Shown: positions 13,101 to 22,290, counted from the first letter of the stretch. The stretch: DNA of 64,000 nucleotides from Lethocerus indicus (GCA_019843655.1 JACDQD010000103.1:8246001-8310000), one strand, 5' to 3'. A program made the numbers and translations. Notes: generated by a model not told the origin, from the letters alone.

Positions 13101-16100
13101 GAACTTTAGTTAAGTACATTTCCGCACCACACTCAGGGGGGCGCTAGTTTATCGGTGAGCAACGAACGAATTTTAGGTTAAGTACATTTCCGCACCACTC
13201 AGGGGCGCTAGTTTATCGGTGCGAGTGGACCCAACGAACTTTAGGGGGGGGCGCTACTTTATCGGTGCAAGTGGACCCAACGAACTTTAGTTAAGTACAT
13301 TTCCGCACCACACTCAGTGGGGTGCTAGTGTATCGGTGCAAGTTCAAAACAGGTATTCTGAACTATTTTTTTAACAATTACTGTTACTTATTACATAATT
13401 CTACATATTCAATTAACGCCATTCTATGTTATTATATTTCGACTGATTTTCCAGGCAAAGAACTATACTCTCCGGAGAACGAGACATCGCCGGCTCCCCC
13501 GAGTGAGGCTGGCGGTAAACAGACTTCGAGGACAAACTCGTTTGAGATAGAAAATTTGTTAAAGGTATCACTATCATTCATGAGTGTTACTTTCAAGAAC
13601 CGATTTTAGTCACTAATTATCTCGTATGTACTTCTGTATGACAAAACGAACTAGAAATTAAAAATGTATTTTATAAAGCTCGGTAATATTATTATCCAGT
13701 GCTCTAACCGCTGAATAATATTATTGCTCGTGTGAACAGAAATAAGAACCGATAAACGAATTTTCAATGTTTGTGAAGCTGATAAGATTGCGTTATCGAA
13801 CTTTTGCACGAATTCAAGGGAATTCGTTTCTATTCGTCGATGCGACAATCTTGAATCATTACTTCAATGTACCATACAAAGTTTATAAAACTGTACGATT
13901 ATTTGTGTTGTGACTTAATCGGCTGTGTGAATGAAATGATATCGCATACGTACTGTGCCATAAAGACAGTGAGAGTTCGCTTGCTCGTAAGTACCGCTGC
14001 TCTTTCTTGCGTTAATGCACTCATTGTTACGCTATTTTTTTATTTGCTATCGAATAATCTCATTCAACACTCGTTGCTGTATATTGTGCTGGCAAAAACT
14101 TAAATCAATCAATGCCGACTGAAACTTGAGGTTTATTAGCAAGTGCTCGTCTATAAACCGAACGGATATGGGAATTTTTAAATGCAGACAGCGGAGCAGG
14201 TGACCGGCTTCTGCAGGTCACCGGGTGAGACGAGAAAATCAAGCCCCACTGGCAGTGTGGTCAGCTCTCAGGCAGTGCTAACACCAAGTAGGCAGCTCAC
14301 CGATGCTGAAAAACTGAGGAAAGTTGTACTCGAATTGATTGATACAGAAAGGACCTACGTGAAGGTATGTAAGACAAATAGTTTCTCCTTTCTTTTATTA
14401 TATTAATTCTGACTTCATTTAATATAAGTAATTATATTAAATATTTTTAATGGATTCCGGAAGAACCTAAGGAATTATCAAAAGAAATTATCATTTCCAG
14501 CATCTTAACAATCTGTTGGAGAATTACCTAGAACCTCTGAAGAAGGAAACGTTCCTATCGCACGCCGAGATTGGCGCACTGTTCGGCAACATTCAAGAGA
14601 TCGTGACATTCCAAAGACAGTTCCTACAAAACTTGGAAGAGGCGTTGGAAATGGAGCCCGACTTTCATAAATTCGATCACTCTAGCCAGTTCAAGGTGGT
14701 CAATAGAGGATTCATTTTTTAATTCATAAATGAATAAATATGAGAAATATTTAACCCGTTTTCAATACGCTTTGTTTTCAGAATGTGCTCTTCTCAGTGG
14801 GCAGTGCTTTCCTGTACTATGTAAATCATTTCAAACTGTACAGTTCTTTCTGCGCGAGCCATTCGAAAGCGCAAAAGGTTTTACATCCCAGTAAGTGTCG
14901 GACGAGCATATACGCATTTATTCATAGCGATATTTATGTTCAAATTCTAACAAGACGGCTATTTCAGATGAAGGGAACCAAGCGTTGCAGGAATTTCTGG
15001 CGGCCAGAAACCCGAAACAACAGCATTCGTCAACACTGGAATCGTATCTGATTAAACCGATCCAAAGGATATTGAAATATCCACTTCTTCTGCAACAGCT
15101 TAGGAATCTCACAGATCCGCATTCTGATGAACACCTTCACCTTGTCGGTTAGTTCATAATTTTATCCCCCCAAAGAATCGGCGTACACAACGTTTCCATT
15201 TTTAAAGGTAGAGATTATTTTCAATTAATTTTCCTTACCTTTTTAACAGAGGCATTGAAAGGAATGGAAAAAGTTGCCGAACATATAAACGAAATGCAAA
15301 GAATACACGAGGAATATGGCGCGATATTCGATCATCTTTTCAGACAGCATCAGAAGTCATGTAAACAGGTGTGCAGATCGACAGTTCTTTTTCAATGCGA
15401 AGAATCGGGGAAACTGGAATTGGTTACAAATTTCTTTTGATTTCAGCCTATCGACCTGAGCCCCGGTGACTTGTTGTATTATGGCGGAGTAGAGTGGCTT
15501 AATATTTCCGATTTCCTCGGGAAAATAAAGAAAGGATTGGAACTGCATGCGATGTGTTTTGTTTTCAAATCTGCTGTAGTGTTTTTGTGCAAAGAGAGAT
15601 TACGTCAGAAGAAGAAGCTCATGGTATTAATAGATGTAAACATTCAGTTAATATAATTTACATATAAAAAAATTGTATTCATTCCGTTACATTCGGACGT
15701 TTTTATGTTAAATACAGAGTGTCACCAGCAAAGGCAATGCGAACGAAGTTGAGATTATTAGATATCAAGTTCTTATACCCGTTACTGAAGTACAGGTTAG
15801 GGCCAGTTCTGCAAAAGATATGGATTCGCACTTTCTTTGGGAACTCATTCATCTCAGGAGTCAACTGCAGAGGCGATCAGAAAAAATTTATGTTCTATCC
15901 AATAGGTAAGCGTTTTTTTACCCGGCTTATCAGAGACGGCGTGGAATTGACTAAGTATCACTAGTTTAAAAATTTACTACTAACGTACATTTCGACATCA
16001 TGGCACCTTATGACGGTTTGTGTTGTTGAGGATTTAATTAATTACCTATTAACGATTTTCGAAGCTATACATTTAGAACAAAACAGGCCCCGGGGTGTCA

Positions 16101-18277
16101 ATTTCTCAACAGGCGTTTGTAATCGATGAAATAAATATTATTCTTATTCCGCAGTACGGCCGACTTCAGGAACGCTTTCCTGAAAACGATACGACAGATA
16201 ATCAGGGAAAGCGTGCGCAATATGAGCATTCCGGCCACGAAACCGGTGGCCAGCGTCAGCCAACAGTTCAGCAGCACGGCGACACTCGGTAGACAGACGC
16301 AGTCAACTAGCGGTCAGTATTTATAGTGGAAATTATTGTAGCTTGTTGGACAAATTTTGAAAACCCTGTTTTCAAAAACGGAGAAGAATTCTGCGGCAAT
16401 TCAATGCTGAACGTGCGAGTCTGCTTGCCTGTTTTCTCATGTTTACTCGCATTATCAAATTACTCATCGAGATATTACAGGAAATATTTTTCGAGAGCAC
16501 CTTATAACGTCAAAAATGATTAATGATTGTAGAAATAAAAATGAAAACGTTGCACGGTGTACATTTCAGAGGTGATGCAGTCTGAAATATTTTTAAGACT
16601 GACAGTAAATAAGAATATTCTAGTCAGATGGATTTTCTACAATGTTAATGTGGCGTTCCAATAAATCGTATATTTTTATATATTTTTTACATTTATTTTG
16701 TCTTGTAATTTAAATATAATAAATATTCCTTGTTTCTATTCTATTCCACACCACATATATTTGTGTCGTTTGTCTATTTATGTTTATATTTCAAATCTAT
16801 TTATTATTTTTGTTGTCTTTGTCGAAAAATTCATGTTTTATTCGGCGAGCGTTTATATCCTATCCTATTAACGTTAGTTTTAAAGTTACACATTGTATTC
16901 AGCTATGTACAACCGATAATTTAACCGATAGCACGCGTTATAACTGTCAAAATATTGGTAAAACAACAGAAAACAATAGTAATAATTTGGCATGTATAGT
17001 AGTATGTGCTGTTTGTTGGAAACTTAAAAAATTGATTAAAAATGGTGCTCATTATATTTATTAATTTTTGCCGACCATTTTAAATAATGTCTTTTATTCA
17101 ATTCGAATTACTTTCTATTGTGTTTCCCATATGTTAAAACCAGCGCTATTAATTGCACTATAGGTCCCGAATAAGGAATAATTTCTGTAATTCTTGAAAA
17201 TTAAAAGAGAATAAATTCGTGTTTTCATAAAGTTTCGCCGCACCCTGATCGAGAACCGATGAACGAATCTGCGCAAATCTGAACAGGGATATTTCGAACA
17301 TTTAAGTGGTACTTTTAACTATTTAAATAAAATTTTAATTAAAATTAATATCTTACCATAATTGAATGATAACCGAGTATTTAGATGGATAGTCCCCATA
17401 TTATTCATTTTTCCCAAATTCTATAATTATATTATCAAAAAAGGTTCCGTATATATTTTCTGAAATCTGTTTCTGCCACCTACTGCTAAATATTGATATT
17501 TTCAATAGATTTTGTTTTAAAATATCCCTATTCACCTTAATTTATAACGATGTAATTACATTCTATATAATTCTGCTTTTTAATCTAAGCTAATCTCCTT
17601 TAATCAATTGAAAATTTGAAGTGGTCACGGTTGAATGTACGACGACCGGTCCGCCTGAATTACAAAAAAATGTTTGCCATTGCTCTGGACAGAATCGAAA
17701 GCGAAACAGTCGGAAACGCCGGCGACTAAAACGACGGCTAGCGGGGTAGTCATAATGCAGGGCTCGCAGACCCTGGGCAAGACCAAGAAGCCCCCGAAGG
17801 GCCCGCAGAGGCACTCGGCCGGCAACATCGACTACGACAACATCGACAACGCCAGGGACTCGTCGACAGAGGGACAGCCGCAGCAGCAGGTCTTCAGGTC
17901 CAGGAGTAAGACCGTGTCCGACGCCGCCAGTAAGTACTATTTCCAGTAACTCATCCTATTCGAATCTGTACGCATTACTACAGTCTGCACGTTAGATCGG
18001 AGGGCCGCAAATGAAAATGACGTTGGCGGTGAAGAGAAATTCGACTAGGATGGTTCTCCTAGCAAGTCCGTTTTAAACCGTCCAAGAAAAATATGCTACT
18101 ACTATTATGTATATATCATGTACAGTGTCTGTCAAGCATGGCGAGGCATTCTGGCACACTGGATGTTCGTGGAGGTTATTTGGTTTGTCGTATATATATT
18201 TTTCTGTCCTCGTTTTGCTATTTGGGAATGCCGTCCAAAACGAAACAACGACATTACTAAATACCGAAACAAGGACA

Positions 18278-18309
<32 letters not shown>

Positions 18310-21300
18310 CGGAAGTACGGCGGCGGAGAATCAGCCCATGGCGAAAGGGTTAACACGTTGAGTGCCACGCGATTTTATAAGGCGATAGATGCTGTATCGC
18401 GGTACAGCAATGCGAAGCGCACTACTAGCATATTAAAATTTACTCAATGCGAGTGTTCAAACATACGAAGAGAATGCGGCACAGTGCGGCAGAAAAAAAG
18501 CGAGAAATTTTTATCAAACAAGTTGTAACGTCTTATACTTGCGAGGGACAACCATTTTTATGTTGACCCTGTTTTAATAAAATCCATTAAACTTTTCTGA
18601 AAAAATGTTTAAATACATTAATAATAAAATCCCCGTATTAAATAAAAATTGAGTGGACTTTAAATAAATTTTAGATAACAACTTAAAACAATGTAAATTT
18701 TTTAGCTTTATATCATACTTTACACTGCCTGACACGGCCTGAACGGAAAGTTCAGTGTCAGCCACCGATGACTGACGTGGCACTCAACGTGTTAAGGGTT
18801 CATCGACTCCGTTGTCTTTTTTTTCCAGACGAAGGCGATAAAGGGAAACAGCAGCAGGACGGTGACCCGGGTACGAAGTCCGAGGGGGAGGAGGAGAACA
18901 GCGGGAAGGCGAAGGGCGGCCTCGGGAGGACGCCCAACCACCTGACTCTGAGCACGACTTCGACACTCTCGGCCGGCTCTACAGGCAGCCAGGCGAGGCT
19001 GATACAGTCCAGCCAACAGCCGCAGAACTACCAGCCGCCGACAGTTCAGGACCTCGGTAAGATCTGTTTGCACTGCAAACAACCCACGCCCAATCAATGA
19101 CCCTACGAGATGAACTTCTAAGTCCGCCGCCCCACAGCCGCTACCGCCGCTTCTCCGACTTCTCCTCGGCAAATATTTTCTCTTTTCATTTTTTCCATCG
19201 TCTGCCTTTTTAAATCGAACATAAATTGAATTCTCCGCCAAAACCCGCTCTCACACCGAGAACGAAAAGAAACGCACACGACAACGAACTTACACACGAC
19301 ACACAAACACACGACGGAATGCATTAACGAAAAAACCGACAGTGGCCTAATGAAAAAAAAAATAAAGTTAAATCGAATGTCAAAAACCTCTTTCGTCTTG
19401 GGGATGTGCAAGAAGTTAGTTTTTAACGATAATAATAATAATAATAATAATAAAAGTATATTAGATACGGATATCATTTGGGTGCAAGACGCGTTCGATT
19501 AGAAACGTTTTCGATTCCGACACTATCTGTAGTCCTCGTACGTCGTTAGAAACTGGGAAATAAATAGAGCGCTCCGAAAATATGATCTCGCCTCGAAATT
19601 GGCGTCTCGCTACAGTTTTCATTTCACCGACCTCTTTCAATTAACGGTACCGCGTAAATTTATACCTACCGGAACCGGTAGGCGGGCGTTGAAGCGTTAC
19701 ATTTTGCGGACATAAGCAATATATCCGACGGTACAAATTATTAAGAAAGCTATATACATATATATGTATTGTTACTCGCAGTTTTAATTGTAGTCCCTCG
19801 ACCGTAGGACACTTTTAAAATCGTTAGCCCACTAAATTTAGTCGTAAACCTAATATGTACTCCTCCCTGGTACATTGTCTATTCTCCCTATGAAATATAT
19901 TCCGAAATAGGTAACTTGGCGGTTCTATTTAGTAATCGATTTTTTAAACATTTCGACCGTTCTAGTATTATTATAAGTTACTATAAACATCTTCTATAGT
20001 AGCAATTAGGTAAGATTACGGTCTAAATCTGATTAGGCGCGTTAAAAGAATTTCAAAACGATTAGTTAGTCTTTGAGATGGTTATCTCGGTTTAATTTGG
20101 CAACAGGATGCTATCTTGAACTAAAATCTTTTGAATGGTAGTGTTCGAAATCTCCCTTTCGCAACGGGACTACGATATTAGCGATTTTTAGATCTAAAAT
20201 TGTCTTCCATACCCTAGGTATCTTACAACCTATTTTCTATAGACCGTTTTGCACCCGGTGTTATATTTTTTTAGTATAGTTGTATATAAATATATTTAGA
20301 AATAATACGAAACAATTTATATTATTTCTGTTTCATGGCTGTGCGATATCTTCGTTAACGTCGTAGTTATTAGCTTCTTGTCGTCTTGCACATTTCTGGG
20401 AAGCCCCATCGGGGGCTTGAAATAAGTGGCCTACATTTAATATAATTTGAACTTTAAGTTATCGACAAAGCGATCGAAGTAAATCTATTAAACAAATTAT
20501 AAATAAATAAAGAATGTTCCTCGTTTGTCCGGTCTAAATGTGCACTTACAAAAAAATAAACGAATAAAAGAAAGGTTGGAAGAAATGACGATAGAGCACG
20601 GACTTTGAGTTCAAATTCGCCCAAACGGGTATATAAATCTAAAGCGTGGCATGTTACCAGAATACGAGCGGCGCCTCGTTGCCGTTCGAAAATGTACATA
20701 AATCTAAAGATTAAATATATTTTAAATTTTATTTATCGACGACAAAAGTGATAATCAGAAGTCGTATCGTGATATAAATGTTTCGGGCGTCGATCGCGAC
20801 GCGTACAATTGTAAATAGGACATTATTTAAAAACCTCTCGCACTTTCTTCTTTATCCTTTCATTTGTTTTACGAATGCCTTTATAATCTCATATACGTAG
20901 ACGAATTTTTAGTACATTCGTTGTATCGTCAAAACCCCCTTGTTATTAATTATTATAATCTCAGTATTTCGTCGATATTGTAATAGGCCGCATGAGTAGC
21001 GTAGTAAGATCCTCCCACCCCACGTATTTACAAATAGCCAAGTTATGTTAGTTGTCTGTGTAAATATTGTACAATTTCTAAGATATAGATTTTAAGGAAC
21101 CGAACTCTATTTCTCTAACCGAAAGAAGGTAAGCTGAGCGTCGATTTTTTGTTTTCGTTCTATCGTTTACCTTCCTGTAGAGCACCCTTATTGTGTCTGC
21201 TCGTTAGCCGAGAGGAATGCTTGCGTTTTAGATAGACTACCCAGGAATTATGTCTGTTGGTTTCCGCAACTGAGCAGGGAACTTAAAAGACCCCCCATCC

Positions 21301-21771
21301 AAGATCCAATAAAGTGCACACCCTTGCAGCTTTTTTATTTTTCATAACGAACAACCAATAGAGAGAGTGAGGGAGAGAGAGAGGGAGAGGGAGAGAGCGA
21401 GAGAGAGAAGAGTGAGAGGTGAGCTTAGTAGGGTTGCGGGGGGCGGGACATACCTCGCAGTCTTAGGGCCCTCCTCTCCGTTCCGAACTGACCACTGCCT
21501 GGTTCGATGTTGCTTTAAAAAAACCTTTTGTTTTTCTATATAGAGCGTAAACGGCCGGAGAGAACATTCTCGCGCTCTCTCGATTTTTGATTCTCTTATC
21601 TCTGACTTCTCTAAAAGAGGAAACGAACGGATTGTTTGTGTTTTAGGGTCGCCAGTTTGGAAACCAAGAGACATAAGCGATACGCTGACCCTTCCCCGCA
21701 AGAGCAAAACCCCATCCACTTCCTCCGATACGAGAACGCTAGGCCGGAAGCCGGACAAGGAGCACAAGTGA
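890..21771 (+). CDS. sif: still life (sif/TIAM family) Rac guanine-nucleotide exchange factor, 3' part, 19 exons
   Basis: Partial gene; its 5' exons lie left of the window. Exons: 890-1157, 4603-4746, 5474-5656, 7251-7511, 8865-9035, 10537-10723, 11747-12016, 13455-13564, 14188-14364, 14501-14695, 14782-14890, 14968-15147, 15250-15368, 15447-15623, 15718-15905, 16155-16312, 17693-17929, 18829-19056, 21647-21771. All are flanked by AG/GT and all 18 junctions keep phase, giving 1161 codons plus TGA. Seen domains, numbered from the first full codon: PH-CC-Ex about 1-240, Ras-binding domain about 286-360, PDZ about 367-455, DH about 577-785, PH about 800-935, then a low-complexity tail. This order is diagnostic of TIAM/Still life proteins, which load GTP on Rac at the membrane and, in flies, act at presynaptic terminals and in epithelia. 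The function is known for the family and inferred here. Interior PDZ and DH exons read very like the insect orthologue as remembered, not aligned. Confidence 0.95.
1158..4602 (+). other. Long sif intron, no features seen
   Basis: About 3.4 kb between PH exons. It has a GC-rich patch at 3530-3900 with open frames on both strands, but none has splice signals in phase or a recognisable protein. A 62-codon frame at 4275-4463 is also unsupported. Confidence 0.7.
4603..4746 (+). CDS. sif: sif exon: C-terminal helix of the first PH domain
   Basis: Phase 0 at both ends. The text [20 protein letters not shown] corresponds to the PH alpha-helix (TELENWITAIHSACA in TIAM1). [19 protein letters not shown] then starts the coiled coil. 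Acceptor aaaacgcag; donor GTAAGT. Confidence 0.92.
4747..5473 (+). other. sif intron, no features seen
   Basis: AT-rich 727-bp intron; nothing recognised. Confidence 0.75.
5474..5656 (+). CDS. sif: sif exon: coiled-coil part of PH-CC-Ex
   Basis: Reads [20 protein letters not shown], then a helical stretch, ending in [16 protein letters not shown]. The last phrase matches TIAM1 (CYLASLQGGELPNPK). In TIAM proteins the CC-Ex unit binds membrane and scaffold partners. Phase 0 at both ends; acceptor ctgttgcag, donor GTATCC. Confidence 0.93.
5657..7250 (+). other. sif intron, no features seen
   Basis: About 1.6 kb, AT-rich, ending in a TG-rich tract before the acceptor at 7250. No exon or repeat family recognised. 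Confidence 0.75.
7251..7511 (+). CDS. sif: sif exon: Ex subdomain and Ser-rich linker, two possible 3' ends
   Basis: Reads [20 protein letters not shown], then [13 protein letters not shown], as in the TIAM Ex region, then a Ser/Arg-rich linker ending VSVPDNQ. The chosen donor (GTCGGA, 7512) is weak. It was preferred because DNQ followed by the next exon aligns with TIAM1 NNQ-PALTV without a gap. A stronger donor, GTGAGT at 7566, is also in phase and would add 18 codons. The exon is much more GC-rich than its introns. Confidence 0.88.
7512..8864 (+). other. sif intron with an alternative donor at 7566
   Basis: About 1.35 kb, with A-rich runs near 7708-7730 and 7988. The first 54 bases may be exonic in an alternative isoform. 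Nothing else recognised. Confidence 0.7.
8865..9035 (+). CDS. sif: sif exon: Ras-binding domain core
   Basis: Reads [20 protein letters not shown] and then [20 protein letters not shown], ending at DIIDTY. This is the ubiquitin-like Ras-binding domain found between PH-CC-Ex and PDZ in TIAM/Sif proteins. Acceptor tgtgtgcag, donor GTAAGT, phase 0 both sides. The open frame upstream of the acceptor and downstream of the donor is intron. Confidence 0.93.
9036..10536 (+). other. sif intron, no features seen
   Basis: 1.5 kb of AT-rich DNA with TG-containing words (tatgtatgt, tgtgtatg) but no clean microsatellite and no exon. Confidence 0.75.
10537..10723 (+). CDS. sif: sif exon: end of Ras-binding domain and first half of PDZ
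   Basis: [20 protein letters not shown] closes the Ras-binding domain. The PDZ starts near WGFSVEAEL, where WGFS is the carboxylate-binding loop that replaces the usual GLGF, and continues to [13 protein letters not shown]. The last base is the first of a Gly codon (G|GT) completed in the next exon. The donor GTAATT is slightly off consensus. Confidence 0.94.
10724..11746 (+). other. sif intron within the PDZ coding region, no features seen
   Basis: 1.0 kb AT-rich intron splitting a Gly codon. Nothing recognised. Confidence 0.75.
11747..12016 (+). CDS. sif: sif exon: second half of PDZ and acidic/Pro-rich linker
   Basis: Reads [20 protein letters not shown] and then [20 protein letters not shown], the PDZ beta-strands and alpha-B helix. 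A linker with a run of prolines ([12 protein letters not shown]) follows and ends at PAPGW plus one base. Acceptor cattag, donor GTGAGT. The linker is insect-type and has no fold that can be seen. Confidence 0.94.
12195..12255 (+). repeat. Partial copy of the dispersed hairpin repeat
   Basis: Contains CCGTAGATTCGCGTGTTTCT followed by GTCTCCTCTCACCGG and GGTTTTTCGCTAG. This matches the right arm of the hairpin at 27813-27972 with small changes. Confidence 0.6.
12589..13344 (+). repeat. Minisatellite of an approximately 70-bp unit with a CTCF-like motif
   Basis: About 11 head-to-tail units inside a sif intron. A central unit starts GGTGCGAGTGGACCGAACGA, contains TTAGTTAAGTACATTTCCGC and ends CACCCTCAGGGGGCGCTAG plus TTTATC. 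Unit starts include 12589, 12659, 12731, 12801 and 12871. Central copies are nearly identical and differ mainly in having five or six Gs. Copies from about 13155 onwards are shortened or mutated, the edge decay expected of a homogenising array. The AGGGGGCGCTA core resembles the CTCF binding motif (established consensus; similarity judged by eye). Confidence 0.95.
13455..13564 (+). CDS. sif: sif exon: linker between PDZ and DH
   Basis: Short exon reading [20 protein letters not shown] and then [17 protein letters not shown]. It sits just after the minisatellite. Acceptor tgattttccag; donor GTATCA. Phase in is 1 and phase out is 0, which fits both neighbours. Confidence 0.9.
13565..14187 (+). 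other. sif intron, no features seen
   Basis: 623 bp, AT-rich, between the linker exon and the DH exon. Nothing recognised. Confidence 0.75.
14188..14364 (+). CDS. sif: sif exon: start of the DH (RhoGEF) domain
   Basis: [19 protein letters not shown] and a Ser/Thr-rich stretch lead into [17 protein letters not shown], conserved region 1 of the Dbl-homology catalytic domain. Donor GTATGT, acceptor aatgcag. Confidence 0.94.
14501..14695 (+). CDS. sif: sif exon: DH domain, conserved regions 1-2
   Basis: Reads [20 protein letters not shown], then [19 protein letters not shown], the CR1/CR2 helices of the DH fold, ending DHSSQFK. Acceptor tcatttccag; donor GTGGTC is weak but the phase is right and the next exon continues the helix. 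Confidence 0.94.
14782..14890 (+). CDS. sif: sif exon: DH domain, middle helices
   Basis: Reads [20 protein letters not shown] and [16 protein letters not shown], the DH helices before CR3. The final A is the first base of a codon completed in the next exon. Acceptor gttttcag, donor GTAAGT. Confidence 0.93.
14968..15147 (+). CDS. sif: sif exon: DH domain CR3 helix
   Basis: Contains [20 protein letters not shown], the most conserved helix of DH domains, which packs on the GTPase switch regions. It continues to [17 protein letters not shown]. Donor GTTAGT, acceptor atttcag. A false frame covers part of it on the other strand. Confidence 0.96.
15250..15368 (+). CDS. sif: sif exon: last helix of DH and DH-PH linker
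   Basis: Reads [20 protein letters not shown] and then [19 protein letters not shown]. The helix AEHINEMQ is typical of the DH end. Acceptor ttttaacag, donor GTGTGC. Confidence 0.94.
15447..15623 (+). CDS. sif: sif exon: first half of the C-terminal PH domain
   Basis: Reads [20 protein letters not shown], then [20 protein letters not shown] and [12 protein letters not shown]. This is the PH domain that follows every catalytic DH. Acceptor gatttcag, donor GTATTA. Confidence 0.94.
15718..15905 (+). CDS. sif: sif exon: second half of the C-terminal PH domain
   Basis: Begins [20 protein letters not shown], continues [14 protein letters not shown], then [20 protein letters not shown]. The last two bases AG start a Ser codon. 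Acceptor aaatacag, donor GTAAGC. Confidence 0.94.
16155..16312 (+). CDS. sif: sif exon: PH C-terminal helix and start of the tail
   Basis: [20 protein letters not shown] is the closing amphipathic helix of the PH domain. The text [31 protein letters not shown] then opens the low-complexity tail. Acceptor attccgcag, donor GTCAGT (weak). Confidence 0.92.
16313..17692 (+). other. sif intron, no features seen
   Basis: 1.4 kb of strongly AT-rich DNA; no exon or repeat recognised. Confidence 0.75.
17693..17929 (+). CDS. sif: sif exon: basic/Ser-Gln-rich tail
   Basis: [20 protein letters not shown], then [19 protein letters not shown] and a QPQQQ run, ending KTVSDAA plus one base. No fold is visible. 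GC content is far above the flanking introns, and the phase fits both sides. Acceptor ctctggacag, donor GTAAGT. Confidence 0.9.
18276..18308. repeat. (TA)n microsatellite
   Basis: About 16 TA units in the intron ahead of the penultimate sif exon, 40 bp before the MITE at 18350. Confidence 0.9.
18350..18795. mobile_element. TTAA-flanked MITE, piggyBac-like termini
   Basis: A 446-bp element bounded by TTAACACGTTGAGTGCCACG at 18350-18369 and its exact reverse complement at 18776-18795. That is TTAA plus 16 bp of perfect terminal inverted repeat. TTAA is the target site duplicated by piggyBac-superfamily transposases, and no transposase frame is inside, so this is a non-autonomous copy. It sits in a sif intron 33 bp before the exon at 18829. 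Confidence 0.85.
18829..19056 (+). CDS. sif: sif exon: Ser/Gly-rich tail, penultimate exon
   Basis: [20 protein letters not shown], then [19 protein letters not shown] and a Gln-rich end, [13 protein letters not shown] plus one base. The spliced form uses donor GTAAGA at 19057. Without splicing, 14 more residues ([14 protein letters not shown]) are read to a TGA at 19098-19100. The acceptor lies 33 bp after a MITE end. Confidence 0.9.
19057..21646 (+). other. sif: Last sif intron, or 3' UTR of an intron-retained isoform
   Basis: AT-rich DNA with no supported exon. It holds a short (ATA)n run near 19430-19452, a weak AATAAA near 19360, and a good AATAAA at 21308-21313. A GA-rich tract lies at 21360-21420. 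If the donor at 19057 is skipped, the transcript would stop at 19100 and this stretch would be its 3' UTR. Confidence 0.55.
21308..21313 (+). terminator. Poly(A) signal AATAAA of a possible short sif isoform
   Basis: AATAAA followed within 20 bases by GTGCACACCC. It lies 2.2 kb downstream of the in-frame stop at 19100 and upstream of the last coding exon, so it would serve only the intron-retained form. Confidence 0.4.
21647..21771 (+). CDS. sif: sif last coding exon, true C terminus
   Basis: GG completes the split Gly codon, then [40 protein letters not shown] and TGA at 21769-21771. It is GC-rich inside GA-rich, AT-rich surroundings, has acceptor tgtgttttag, and joins 19056 in exact phase. 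It is too short to stand out as a frame and lies opposite a longer spurious antisense frame. Homology of this C terminus was judged by eye only. Confidence 0.78.
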
Positions 21772-21872
21772 AGCGGCTCTCGCCCTCTCTGTCTGGAAAA
21801 TGAAAAGTGAAAAAGAAAATGCAAAAAAGAGAGAACGAGAGAGAGTGAGAGAGATTGAGATTGAGAAAGTAT

Positions 21873-21975
21873 TAATGAGGGGAGGAGGGAGGGAGGAGGA
21901 GGAGGAGGAGCTGGTGGAGGAGGAGGAGGAGCGAGAAGAGGAGTACCGCGAGCAGAAGGAGGAGGAGGAGGAGCC
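21873..21975 (+). repeat. (GGA)n-rich tract in sif 3' UTR
   Basis: Nearly pure purine run of GGA/GAG units. A complementary TCC-rich tract lies at 22445-22508. Confidence 0.85.
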
Positions 21976-22103
21976 TAAACCAAATCTCTTCTAGTCTCTT
22001 TGCCATCGCCGAGATTCGGAAGACTTTTCCTCCTCCCCACCCCCGCCCCCCAAGGTAAGTCACCCCTCCACACTCACACTTACACACAACACACTATCAC
22101 CTC

Positions 22104-22110
22104 CTACACT

Positions 22111-22138
<28 letters not shown>
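22104..22138. repeat. (CA)n microsatellite
   Basis: About 17 CA units interrupted once, inside or just after the sif 3' UTR. Confidence 0.85.
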
Positions 22139-22142
<4 letters not shown>

Positions 22143-22263
22143 AGACTGACGACTGTCCCCTCCAATCTTATCCCCAATAAGCCGGGGGTGTCAAACAGTC
22201 CCCACCCTGTCACTATAAATAACCGACCGAAAGTACAAAATGTATGACTGTACTCTCTCCTAA

Positions 22264-22269
22264 AATAAA
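22264..22269 (+). terminator. Candidate poly(A) signal of sif
   Basis: First AATAAA after the TGA of the last coding exon, about 490 bases downstream, followed by GTGTCG and T-containing sequence. Other hexamers at about 22315 and 23178 are alternatives. Confidence 0.4.
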
Positions 22270-22290
22270 AGTGTCGAATGTTCCTAACAG

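Larger units (their letters stand above)
21772..22290 (+). other. sif: sif 3' UTR (long isoform), purine-rich
   Basis: Begins after the TGA at 21771. It contains GA-rich (21824-21865) and GGA-rich (21873-21975) tracts, then a (CA)n run. An AATAAA at 22264-22269 could end the transcript near 22285; the UTR may extend farther, since other AATAAA hexamers follow. The end is inferred. Confidence 0.5.

Noticed and set aside
12589..13344. CRISPR-like repeat array
   Set aside because: Units are contiguous without unique spacers, in an intron of an animal gene.
18792..19241. 149-codon frame on the - strand
   Set aside because: Shadow of the GC-rich penultimate sif exon; no recognisable protein.
21342..21824. 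160-codon frame on the - strand
   Set aside because: Low-complexity Leu/Ser/Arg text made by GA-rich DNA. It lies opposite the real last sif exon and has no domain.
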